Assembly: GCA_021769545.1 (NCBI GenBank) | Contig: JAETSS010000001.1 | Location: 1 to 20,525, forward strand | Length of the DNA stretch: 20,525 nucleotides | Direction of reading: 5' to 3' | DNA from: Eubacterium sp. | GTDB lineage: Bacteria; Bacillota_A; Clostridia; Peptostreptococcales; Anaerovoracaceae | In this document: positions 13,922 to 20,525 of the stretch, piece after piece | How positions within the stretch are numbered: position 1 is the stretch's first letter | How the letters are laid out: the number at the start of each line of letters is the position of its first letter | Translations under genes and position numbers: made by a program | Notes under the pieces: model-generated | Databases searched by the model: none | The model's input: the letters and a program-made list of their open reading frames with translations, nothing else | What the model was told of the DNA's origin: nothing

Positions 13922-15226
13922 TCATCCTCGAAGCTCTCTCGTATCTTTGACTCTAACGGCTTTTCCTTCGCTTCTAGGCAGCGTTCCCTCATTGAGGAAT
14001 TTCACCTTGCAGCCTATTCCCAGCATATCTCTGAGAGCATGATCAAGTCTTCCTCTCAGCTCTTCGATGAACTTGATATTATCTATTGCAAGTCCCGGAG
14101 CCAGTTCTACCTCAAGATCGAAGGTATCCTTGTTGTTTTCTCTGCCCACATAGATCATGTAGTTGATAGTCAGCTCTTCGAACTTGGAGATGACTTCTTC
14201 TATCTGTGAAGGGAATACGTTGACTCCTCTGATGATCATCATATCGTCTGTTCTTCCCAGTATCTTGCTCATTCTTACGGTAGTTCTGCCGCATCCGCAC
14301 TTGTCTCTCATGAGGTAGCAGAGGTCTCTCGTTCTGTATCTTATCATCGGGAAACCTTCTTTGCCGAGCGTCGTGAATACCAGCTCGCCGATCTCGCCGT
14401 CAGGCAGCGGCTCCAGTGTCTTCGGATCTATGATCTCAGGATAGAAATAGTCTTCCTGTACATGCATTCCGTTGTTTTCATCACAGCTGATAGATACTCC
14501 CGGTCCGATGATCTCTGTAAGACCGTAGATATCGTATGCCTTGATGCCGAGTCCCTTCTCGATGCTTTCCTTCATTCCCTGCGTCCACGGCTCTGCTCCG
14601 AAGACTCCTGCCTTGAGCGGCAGCTCTTGCGGATCTATTCCCGCCTTGGCTACGCCCTCGGCTATGGTAAGAGCATATGACGGCGTACATGCCAGCGCCG
14701 TACTCTTCATATCCTGCATAAACATGATCTGTTTCTTGGTATTTCCGCTGCTCATAGGTATAACAGTAGCTCCAATAGTCTCTGCTCCGATATGTGCTCC
14801 CAGTCCGCCTGTAAAGAGTCCGTATCCGTATGCAACCTGTATGATAGAGGTGTTATCCTGTCCGGCGCATGTCATAGCTCTTGCCACGCATTCGCCCCAG
14901 ATATCAAGATCTCCTCTTGTATACCCTGCAATCTTAGGCTTTCCCGTAGTTCCGGATGATGCATGGACTCTCACGATGTCCTCGTTTTTCGCTGCAAAGA
15001 GTCCTCTTGGATAGTTTGCTGCAAGGTCTTCCTTCGTTGTAAAAGGAAGCAGCCTGATGTCTTCCAAAGTTTTGATGTCCTCAGGCTTTACTCCTGCATC
15101 GTCCATCTTTTTTCTGTAAGGGGCCACGTTGTCATACTCGTACTTTACTGTTTTCTTGAGTTTTTCAAGCTGCAGCGCGCGCATGGTCTCACGGTCTGCA
15201 CATTCCATTTCCTTGTTCCAAATCAT
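13922..15226 (-). CDS. paaK: Phenylacetate-CoA ligase (first paralogue by coordinate)
   Basis: AMP-forming aryl-acid CoA ligase of 434 residues, cytoplasmic, joining phenylacetate-like acids to CoA with ATP; the reaction is reversible. The ATP-binding loop SSGTTGKPK is at 90-98, YGLTE at 234-238, RYRTRD at 296-301 and the hinge region GRTDDMMIIRGVNVFPSQIE at 324-343. A Cys pair precedes the hinge (DKCGCGRT). Length is standard for the short PaaK type. It starts at 15226, with AAGGAAA about 12 bases upstream. It lies 58 bases after iorB and 27 bases before the ACT gene. It is paralogous to the ligase at 17638. It ends in TGA, the only TGA stop among the genes whose ends are visible here, but the C-terminus aligns with that of its paralogue, so the stop looks genuine. 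Confidence 0.92.
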   Translation of the reverse strand: MIWNKEMECADRETMRALQLEKLKKTVKYEYDNVAPYRKKMDDAGVKPEDIKTLEDIRLLPFTTKEDLAANYPRGLFAAKNEDIVRVHASSGTTGKPKIAGYTRGDLDIWGECVARAMTCAGQDNTSIIQVAYGYGLFTGGLGAHIGAETIGATVIPMSSGNTKKQIMFMQDMKSTALACTPSYALTIAEGVAKAGIDPQELPLKAGVFGAEPWTQGMKESIEKGLGIKAYDIYGLTEIIGPGVSISCDENNGMHVQEDYFYPEIIDPKTLEPLPDGEIGELVFTTLGKEGFPMIRYRTRDLCYLMRDKCGCGRTTVRMSKILGRTDDMMIIRGVNVFPSQIEEVISKFEELTINYMIYVGRENNKDTFDLEVELAPGLAIDNIKFIEELRGRLDHALRDMLGIGCKVKFLNEGTLPRSEGKAVRVKDTRELRG

Positions 15227-15284
15227 TATGCAAGGTTTCCTTTCAATTTATTTTTTCAACGGCTGCTGCCGTTTATGTCATTTT

Positions 15285-15860
15285 TTATGCCTGTCTTCCC
15301 AGCTCGAAAGCTTTCTTGTTGAGCTCGATGAATTTAGGCTTCACATTTTCTTCAATGACCTTGATCCATGCATCCTCATCAAAAGGCAGATCCTTTGACG
15401 CCGCTCCCAGAAGGACCACGTTCACAGCCTTGACGCTGCCGCACTTTTCCGCGATGGAAAGCGCATCGAAAGCCTTTACAGTACCTGCCTCCTGCTCCAG
15501 CACCTTCATGATATTTTCAGGATATTCCGCCTGACCCATGATGACCGGCATCGGCATTATCTGCTGAGTGTTCACATAGATAGTCCCGCCCTTTTTCAGA
15601 TAAGGCAGCCATCTGTATGCTTCCAGCTCCTCGAATGCGATGATCACATCAGCGTCGCCTTCTTCGATCAGCGGTGAATTTACCGTATCCTCGCTGATCT
15701 TCACATGAGTCACTACGCTGCCGCCTCTCTGCGCCATTCCATGTACCTCCGAAAGCTTTACATCATAGCCCTTAGTCAGCGCGAGATTTCCCAGCAGTAC
15801 GCTCGCAAGAAGCGTTCCCTGTCCGCCTACGCCAACGATCAGTATATTCGACTTGTTCAT
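15285..15860 (-). CDS. iorB: Indolepyruvate:ferredoxin oxidoreductase, beta subunit
   Basis: Subunit of 191 residues with the gamma-type domain of 2-oxoacid:ferredoxin oxidoreductases. Motifs are ILIVGVGGQGTLLAS (6-20), the CoA-binding-type glycine loop, and EVHGMAQRGGSVVTHV. With IorA it oxidatively decarboxylates aryl-pyruvates (from Trp, Phe, Tyr) to aryl-acetyl-CoA, CO2 and reduced ferredoxin. ATG at 15860 is chosen because GGAGG lies nine bases upstream. An ATG at 15881 is in frame but would place the start before the ribosome site and inside the end of iorA. The iorA stop and this start are one base apart, so translation is probably coupled and subunits are made in equal amounts. Confidence 0.93.
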   Translation of the reverse strand: MNKSNILIVGVGGQGTLLASVLLGNLALTKGYDVKLSEVHGMAQRGGSVVTHVKISEDTVNSPLIEEGDADVIIAFEELEAYRWLPYLKKGGTIYVNTQQIMPMPVIMGQAEYPENIMKVLEQEAGTVKAFDALSIAEKCGSVKAVNVVLLGAASKDLPFDEDAWIKVIEENVKPKFIELNKKAFELGRQA

Positions 15861-15861
15861 G

Positions 15862-17601
15862 CTACTTAGCCTCCTTTTCATCTGCCGCGATCTCTATTGC
15901 ATCAAAAGGACATACCTCTGCGCACAGTCCGCAGCCTACGCATCTGTCAGGTACGACGATCGGTCTTCCGTCCTTTTCCTCGATGGCAGGGCATCCTATC
16001 TTCATGCACATCTTGCAGTTCTTGCACTTGTCAGTGATAACATACGGTATATCCGGCTGTTTTACGATAAGTGCACACGGTCTCTTGGTTATGATCACGG
16101 AAAGCTCGTCTCTTGCCGTTTCTGTCTTTACTATCTCTTCCAGCTCCTTGATGTTGAACGGATCTACCTCCGTAACGTGCTTGACTCCGCATGCCTTGCA
16201 AAGCGTAGCGATGTCTATTGCCGGAGCCGGATCGCCCTTGGCGTTCCTTCCCGTTGACGGATTGTCCTGATGGCCCGTCATTCCGGTGATCCTGTTGTCA
16301 AGGATTATCACTGTACCCTTTGACTGGTTGTAGTTCATGTTTATGAGTCCTGTGATACCCGAATGGAAGAATGTGGAGTCGCCCAGTACCGCAACGACGT
16401 CCTTGCTGTCGCCTATGGCCTTTTCAAATCCGTGAGCCATGGTGATGGATGCGCCCATACAGAGACATGCGTCTATGGCCGAAGTCGGCGGAAGCGCACC
16501 AAGTGTATAGCATCCGATATCTCCCAGAACTGTCTTCTTAAGCTTGCTGAGCACATGGAAAAGTCCCCTGTGCGGGCAGCCTGCACACAGAAGCGGCGGC
16601 CTTCCCGGAGCGTTTTCCGTCTTTGCCGTTTCCGCAACAGGTCTTCCGAATGCCTCTCTTATCATGTTGGCGCTGTATTCGCCCTGTATCGTGAACATGT
16701 CCTTGCCGCCTGCAAGCTGGATGCCCATAGCTCTGATCTGTTCTTCAAAGTAAGGGTTCCCTTCTTCTATAACGTAGAGCTTGTCTACCTTTCCTGCGAA
16801 TTCTTCGATGAGCTTCTTAGGTATAGGATTGATGAGACCCATCTTGAGAACGCTCACATCCGGCATAGCTTCCTTTACATACTGATAGCAGATACCGCTT
16901 GTGATGATACCGATGGACGTATCCCCCATTTCGATCCTGTTGATCTCCATGGTGTTGCTGTCCTCCGCCACCTGGTTCATACGCTTTTCCTGAGCGATAT
17001 GAAGCTTCTTGGCCATGGCAGGCATCGCAACGTATTTCTGTATGTTCTTCTCGTATGGAATCCTCTCTCTTTCTACTCGTTCGCCCATCTCTACGATTCC
17101 TCTTGAGTGGGAGATCCTCGTATTGGATCTCATAAGGACAACTGTATCGTATTTTTCACTGATCTCGTATGCCAGCTTTATGTAATCCTTGCATTCCTGC
17201 GAGTTTGACGGCTCCAGCATAGGAACTCCGGCGCTCCTGCCGTAGTATCTGGAATCCTGCTCGTTCTGGCTTGAGTGACATCCGTTGTCATCTGCCACCA
17301 GCACTACAGCTCCGCCTGTAACTCCCGTATATGCCGCTGTAAAGAACGGGTCTGCCGCAACATTGAGGCCTACGTGCTTCATGCATGCCAGTGAACGCAC
17401 TCCGCCTATGGAGGCTCCCATTGCGACCTCTACTCCGACCTTTTCATTAGGCGCCCACTCTACATGGATGCCGTCATATTTTGCTGCGTTTTCTGTTACT
17501 TCCGTGCTGGGAGTCCCCGGATATGAAGACACGACTTTTACTCCCGCTTCATATGCTCCTCTCGCAAAAGCCTCGTTACCCAGCATAATTTTCTTTTCCA
17601 T
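15862..17601 (-). CDS. iorA: Indolepyruvate:ferredoxin oxidoreductase, alpha subunit
   Basis: Catalytic subunit of 579 residues. The N-terminal pyrimidine-binding half opens with MLGNEAFARGAYEAGVKVVS followed by YPGTPSTE. The C-terminal half binds thiamine diphosphate: CPHRG at 342-346, GDIGCYTLG at 360-368, LGDSTFFHSG at 406-415 and LDN at 434-436. Two ferredoxin-type clusters close the protein: C526, C529, C532, C537 (the first with IorA's unusual spacing) and C554, C557, C560, C564. It decarboxylates aryl-pyruvates and passes electrons to ferredoxin. The start at 17601 fits the family, but the nearest purine-rich site (AGGAAAGG) is unusually far upstream, so initiation may depend on coupling to the preceding ligase, 36 bases away. 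Stop TAG. Confidence 0.95.
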   Translation of the reverse strand: MEKKIMLGNEAFARGAYEAGVKVVSSYPGTPSTEVTENAAKYDGIHVEWAPNEKVGVEVAMGASIGGVRSLACMKHVGLNVAADPFFTAAYTGVTGGAVVLVADDNGCHSSQNEQDSRYYGRSAGVPMLEPSNSQECKDYIKLAYEISEKYDTVVLMRSNTRISHSRGIVEMGERVERERIPYEKNIQKYVAMPAMAKKLHIAQEKRMNQVAEDSNTMEINRIEMGDTSIGIITSGICYQYVKEAMPDVSVLKMGLINPIPKKLIEEFAGKVDKLYVIEEGNPYFEEQIRAMGIQLAGGKDMFTIQGEYSANMIREAFGRPVAETAKTENAPGRPPLLCAGCPHRGLFHVLSKLKKTVLGDIGCYTLGALPPTSAIDACLCMGASITMAHGFEKAIGDSKDVVAVLGDSTFFHSGITGLINMNYNQSKGTVIILDNRITGMTGHQDNPSTGRNAKGDPAPAIDIATLCKACGVKHVTEVDPFNIKELEEIVKTETARDELSVIITKRPCALIVKQPDIPYVITDKCKNCKMCMKIGCPAIEEKDGRPIVVPDRCVGCGLCAEVCPFDAIEIAADEKEAK

Positions 17602-17637
17602 AATTATACCGTCTACCTTTCCTTGTTTTATCGTTTT

Positions 17638-18948
17638 CTATTTATGGGTCCTCTTGTCTATGACTCTCTTTGCCTTGCCCTCGAATCTCGGCAGGGTTCC
17701 CGGCGTTACCAGACTTATCTTGGCGTCTATGTTGAGGACTGATTTTATATTATGTCTTATTCTGGCTCTCAGTTCTTCCAGCTTGGCGTAATCGTCAAGC
17801 AGCGTAGCATCGGAGAATTCGACTCTCACTTCGATCCTGTCCAGATGATCCTCCGTAGTCACGATGATCTCGTAGAACGGCTCGATCTCTTCCATAGCCA
17901 TGATTACCGACTCGATCTGTGAAGGGAATACGTTGACTCCTCTGATTACCATCATATCGTCTGTTCTTCCCTGCACCTTGTGCATACGCATGGATGTTCT
18001 GCCGCATTCGCACGGTTCGTCGTTGAGCCACGTGATGTCCCTTGTCCTGTATCTGAGCATAGGGAATGCTTCCTTGGTAAGGGTCGTTACCACCAGCTCG
18101 CCCTGCTCACCCATCGGCAGCGGCTCAAGCGTATCTGGATCTATGACCTCCGAAATGAACTGATCCTCAGCTATATGCAATCCTCTCTTGAGATAGCATT
18201 CTCCCGAGTATCCCGGACCTCCGATCTCGGAAAGGCCGTAGTTTTCGGTTGCCAGGATGCCGAGCTGAGCTTCTATCTTGGCTCTCATCTCCTCCGTGTG
18301 GCCTTCGCCTCCGAAGAGAGCCAGTCTCAGCTTGATGGTATCCTTGTCTATGCCCTTCTTCTCGATCTCATCCGCCAGATACAGCGCATATGACGGAGTG
18401 GCAATGAGGATGGTACTTTCAAAATCCTGCATCAGCATTATCTGTCTGTCTGTATTTCCGCTGGAAAGCGGCACTACCATTGCACCTATTTTCTCCATAC
18501 CGTAATGAAGACCGAAGCCTCCAGTGAACAGTCCGTAGCCGAATGCGATCTGTACTATGTCGTCGGCCGTCCCGCCTGCCGCACAGATGACTCTCGCCAT
18601 GATCTCGGACCAGTTGTCCAGATCCTTCTTGGTATATCCTACGATCTTAGGCTTTCCCGTGGTTCCCGATGATCCGTGAAGGCGCACCACCTCTCTCTTC
18701 GGTACGGCGAAAAGTCCGAATGGATAATTGTTCTTGAGATCCTCCGCCGTGGTAAATGGCAGATGTCTCACATCGGCCAGCGTCTTGATATGTTCCGGCT
18801 TCAATCCCATCTCATCGAATTTCTGTTTATAAAACGGCACTCTGTTATAACAATACTCTACTGTTTTTTTCAACCTGTCGAGCTGGATGGCGTTCTTGGT
18901 CTCCCTGTCCGCACATTCCATCTCTCTGTTCCAAATAATGTGTTCCAT
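17638..18948 (-). CDS. paaK: Phenylacetate-CoA ligase (second paralogue by coordinate)
   Basis: AMP-forming aryl-acid CoA ligase of 436 residues, first gene of the iorAB run. SSGTTGKPK is at 93-101, with YGLSEIGGPG, RYRTRDITW and GRTDDMMVIRGVNVFPSQIE downstream, and a CECGRT Cys pair. It matches the other ligase along its whole length but with many substitutions, including YGLSE for YGLTE, so the two may prefer different aryl acids or run in different directions (inference). The start at 18948 has AGAGGA seven to eight bases upstream. In a fermenting anaerobe it could form ATP from aryl-acetyl-CoA made by IorAB, or activate aryl-acetate for reductive carboxylation; sequence cannot decide. Stop TAG. 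Confidence 0.92.
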   Translation of the reverse strand: MEHIIWNREMECADRETKNAIQLDRLKKTVEYCYNRVPFYKQKFDEMGLKPEHIKTLADVRHLPFTTAEDLKNNYPFGLFAVPKREVVRLHGSSGTTGKPKIVGYTKKDLDNWSEIMARVICAAGGTADDIVQIAFGYGLFTGGFGLHYGMEKIGAMVVPLSSGNTDRQIMLMQDFESTILIATPSYALYLADEIEKKGIDKDTIKLRLALFGGEGHTEEMRAKIEAQLGILATENYGLSEIGGPGYSGECYLKRGLHIAEDQFISEVIDPDTLEPLPMGEQGELVVTTLTKEAFPMLRYRTRDITWLNDEPCECGRTSMRMHKVQGRTDDMMVIRGVNVFPSQIESVIMAMEEIEPFYEIIVTTEDHLDRIEVRVEFSDATLLDDYAKLEELRARIRHNIKSVLNIDAKISLVTPGTLPRFEGKAKRVIDKRTHK

Positions 18949-18981
18949 TTCGTTTCCTCTTTGATTTTTTTCTATCTTTAT

Positions 18982-18990
18982 AATATACCA
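18982..18990 (-). promoter_or_regulatory. Extended -10 promoter of the paaK-iorAB operon
   Basis: The minus strand reads TGG directly before TATATT (18987-18982), an extended -10 element. There is no recognisable -35 at the usual distance (TATGAA). Transcription would begin about 26 bases before the paaK start codon. The lack of a -35 suggests an activator is needed. Confidence 0.45.
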
Positions 18991-19087
18991 TAAAATCGCG
19001 GAATTTCATATATGTAATCGTATACATTTGTAGGAGCCTGAACAATGATGGCATTTCTTTCAGCGATGGGTGTTCAGATCAGTGCTT

Positions 19088-19120
19088 GCCGCTGAAAATT
19101 GTATCAGCGCTTTCAGCGGC
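19088..19120. repeat. Ten-bp inverted repeat upstream of the iorAB operon
   Basis: GCCGCTGAAA (19088-19097) and TTTCAGCGGC (19111-19120) are perfectly complementary around a 13-base loop. The core word TTTCAGCG occurs again at 19058-19065. There is no T-run on either side, so it is not a standard terminator. It may be a regulator-binding site for the operon starting at 18948. Confidence 0.45.
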
Positions 19121-19192
19121 CGGCATACATATCAAGCTCTATCGCGGAAACTCCTGTAACACCTCTTCTGAAAGGACTGAACTCCGGACCCA

Positions 19193-19232
19193 AAACGGCC
19201 CCGCCGAAACATTGATATCGGCAGGGCCGTTT
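19193..19232 (-). terminator. Terminator of the third amidohydrolase gene
   Basis: AAACGGCCC pairs with GGGCCGTTT, then after one mismatch GCCGA pairs with TCGGC, with a ten-base loop; on the minus strand TTTT follows. It lies 21 bases beyond the stop at 19254 and separates this gene from the iorAB operon. Confidence 0.75.
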
Positions 19233-19253
19233 ACTTTCCATAAATTTTACCGT

Positions 19254-20525
19254 TTACAGTTCGTTATACACGATCTCCCCGTTGAATACGGTCAGATCAG
19301 TCTTTACGGAAGGTATATCGTCTACACACTCAAAGATATTTTTGCTGAAAACGTTGATATCAGCCAGCTTGCCTTCTTCGAGGCTGCCGATCTTGTCTTC
19401 CATACAGAACATATATGCAGGTCCCATGGTGGAATTGGTGATTGCTTCCGCCAGCGTGAATTTCTCCTGTGGGTTCCAGCCATCCTTCGGAAGATCGTCC
19501 TCCATACGTCGGTGGACTGCTCTGTACAGTGTATCTATCGGGTCAAGATCCACGATAGGATAGTCCGTTCCGAAGGCCACCTTTGCGCCGTTTCTCTCAA
19601 GTGTCTTGCCCGGCCATGCCAGCTTTACCTTTTCCTCATCTAACATCTGGAATATAGGATGTGTTTCCAGTGAATCCATAAGTATGTGGGTCGGCTGGAT
19701 GCTGGCAATGGTGTTTGTTTCCGCAAAACGCTTCACATCGTCCTTATGTAAGACCTCGATATGCTCGATGGTGTTTCTGACGTCTTTTTCACCGTATTCC
19801 TTACGTGCCGCTTCATATGCATCGAGAGCCAGTCTTACAGCCCCGTCGCCGCATGCATGTATCCTCATAGGGATATCGTTCTTATAGCATTCCTTGCTCT
19901 TTGCTATGAGCCAGTCAGGATCGAGAAGCGGCTCGGAACGGAATCCCGGACGGTCCATATAAGGATCCACCATATAGCCTGTATATCCCAGAGGCGTTCC
20001 GTCTGCAAAGCCCTTGAGTCCTAGGAATTTCAGCTTGTCGGAAGTATATTCCTCCTTGAGCTTTACAGCTTCTTCCGTATCCATTTCTATATGAGGTGCA
20101 AAGAACACTCTTACCTTCAATTCATCCTTTTCTTCAAGACGTCTGCAGGCTTCATGCTTCATTATCCTTAAAACATGCACTGCGCCTACCGAGGTGACGC
20201 CCATGCTGTGTGCCTTTCTGATGAAGTTCTTTATCAGTTCTTCTTCCTTTTCAGGAGATACTGCAAGAGCCTTTTCCGTTACCATCGCCATTGCAGGCTG
20301 TTCAAGGAAAAATCCCGTAGGCTCCCCGTTCTCGTCTCTTTCCATAGTTCCGCCGACAGGATCGGGAGTCTCCCTGGTGATCCCGCACATTTCCATGGTC
20401 TTGCTGTTTACCCATACTGCATGGAGCTCATCGTTGAATGCGATGACAGGTCGGTCAGGGAAATACTTATCGAGACTGTGCTTTGTAGGAAGCTTTTCAT
20501 CCGGCCATCTGTAATGTGTCCATCT
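19254..20525 (-). CDS. YtcJ-type amidohydrolase, N-terminus beyond window
   Basis: C-terminal 423 residues of a third YtcJ / NfdA-like amidohydrolase; the frame is open to the last base, so the real start and the first HxH metal motif lie outside. Visible marks are PTKHSLDKYFPDRPVIAF at the left edge, VWVNSKTMEMCGITRETPDP, the likely bridging lysine in LKGFADGTP, MRIHACGDGAVR, NTIEHIEVLH, FGTDYPIVDLDP and the closing strands GSLEEGKLADINVF. The ATG at 20396 is internal, because the conserved sequence continues upstream of it. It resembles the protein at 4078 in motif order and spacing, differing in active-site surroundings (IHACGDG for VHAMGDN). It is followed by its own terminator, so it is transcribed separately from the iorAB operon. 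Substrate unknown. Confidence 0.88.
   Translation of the reverse strand, partial: RWTHYRWPDEKLPTKHSLDKYFPDRPVIAFNDELHAVWVNSKTMEMCGITRETPDPVGGTMERDENGEPTGFFLEQPAMAMVTEKALAVSPEKEEELIKNFIRKAHSMGVTSVGAVHVLRIMKHEACRRLEEKDELKVRVFFAPHIEMDTEEAVKLKEEYTSDKLKFLGLKGFADGTPLGYTGYMVDPYMDRPGFRSEPLLDPDWLIAKSKECYKNDIPMRIHACGDGAVRLALDAYEAARKEYGEKDVRNTIEHIEVLHKDDVKRFAETNTIASIQPTHILMDSLETHPIFQMLDEEKVKLAWPGKTLERNGAKVAFGTDYPIVDLDPIDTLYRAVHRRMEDDLPKDGWNPQEKFTLAEAITNSTMGPAYMFCMEDKIGSLEEGKLADINVFSKNIFECVDDIPSVKTDLTVFNGEIVYNEL

Larger units (their letters stand above)
18949..19253. other. 305-base intergenic control region upstream of the iorAB operon
   Basis: This non-coding stretch holds the operon's likely promoter at its left end and an inverted repeat with repeated TTTCAGCG words in its middle. 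The terminator of the upstream amidohydrolase gene is at its right end. Between 19121 and 19190 I see nothing I can name. A 16-codon plus-strand frame at 19045-19095 was considered and not accepted. Confidence 0.6.

Noticed and set aside
19045..19095. Sixteen-codon plus-strand frame with GGAG eight bases upstream, possible leader peptide.
   Set aside because: It faces away from the iorAB operon and into the end of the amidohydrolase gene, with no convincing promoter; it overlaps the inverted repeat.

Overview
The window looks like the chromosome of an anaerobic, amino-acid-fermenting member of the Clostridia (Firmicutes). The basis is strong GGAGG-type ribosome sites, moderate base composition, ferredoxin-linked keto-acid oxidation, a class B sortase and YodB-like HxlR control. 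I cannot name the genus. There are 19 protein genes; the two end genes run off the window and one gene is broken by a nonsense codon. I see no rRNA, tRNA, CRISPR array, insertion sequence or integrase.

Layout. (1) 1-5766, minus: an operon of a YtcJ-type amidohydrolase, two PuuP-like APC permeases (the first interrupted by an in-frame TGA) and a second, partial amidohydrolase. (2) 5897-6910, plus: a divergent AraC-type regulator sharing a compact control region with that operon, followed by a small AT-rich gene for a PBECR-like (BECR-fold) nuclease, a possible structured RNA and a terminator. (3) 7624-10694, minus: a second AraC paralogue, then an enoate / 2,4-dienoyl-CoA reductase family flavoenzyme with its own promoter. 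(4) 10826-12521: a redox module of flavin reductase and flavodoxin-like oxidoreductase, divergent from an HxlR regulator whose two cysteines sit where YodB has its sensing pair. Three evenly spaced operator-like sites lie between them. (5) 12652-18948, minus: a six-gene run paaK - iorA - iorB - paaK - tandem-ACT protein - class B sortase. (6) 19254-20525, minus: a third YtcJ-type amidohydrolase, cut by the window edge.

How the genes may work together (inference): the permeases could import an amine, amino acid or N-acylated compound, and the amidohydrolases could release an aromatic amino acid or related molecule. IorAB would convert an aryl-pyruvate to aryl-acetyl-CoA plus reduced ferredoxin, with the PaaK enzymes interconverting aryl-acetate and its CoA ester. 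The enoate-reductase-type enzyme would be a possible electron sink for aryl-acrylates. Two paralogous AraC proteins suggest related inducers. The alternative is salvage of aryl acids into aromatic amino acids, with the ACT protein as an amino-acid sensor.

The most unusual items are the TGA at a tryptophan position in an otherwise intact permease, the PBECR nuclease with a foldable downstream RNA, the HxlR operator array, and the iorAB operon bracketed by two paaK genes and ending in a sortase.
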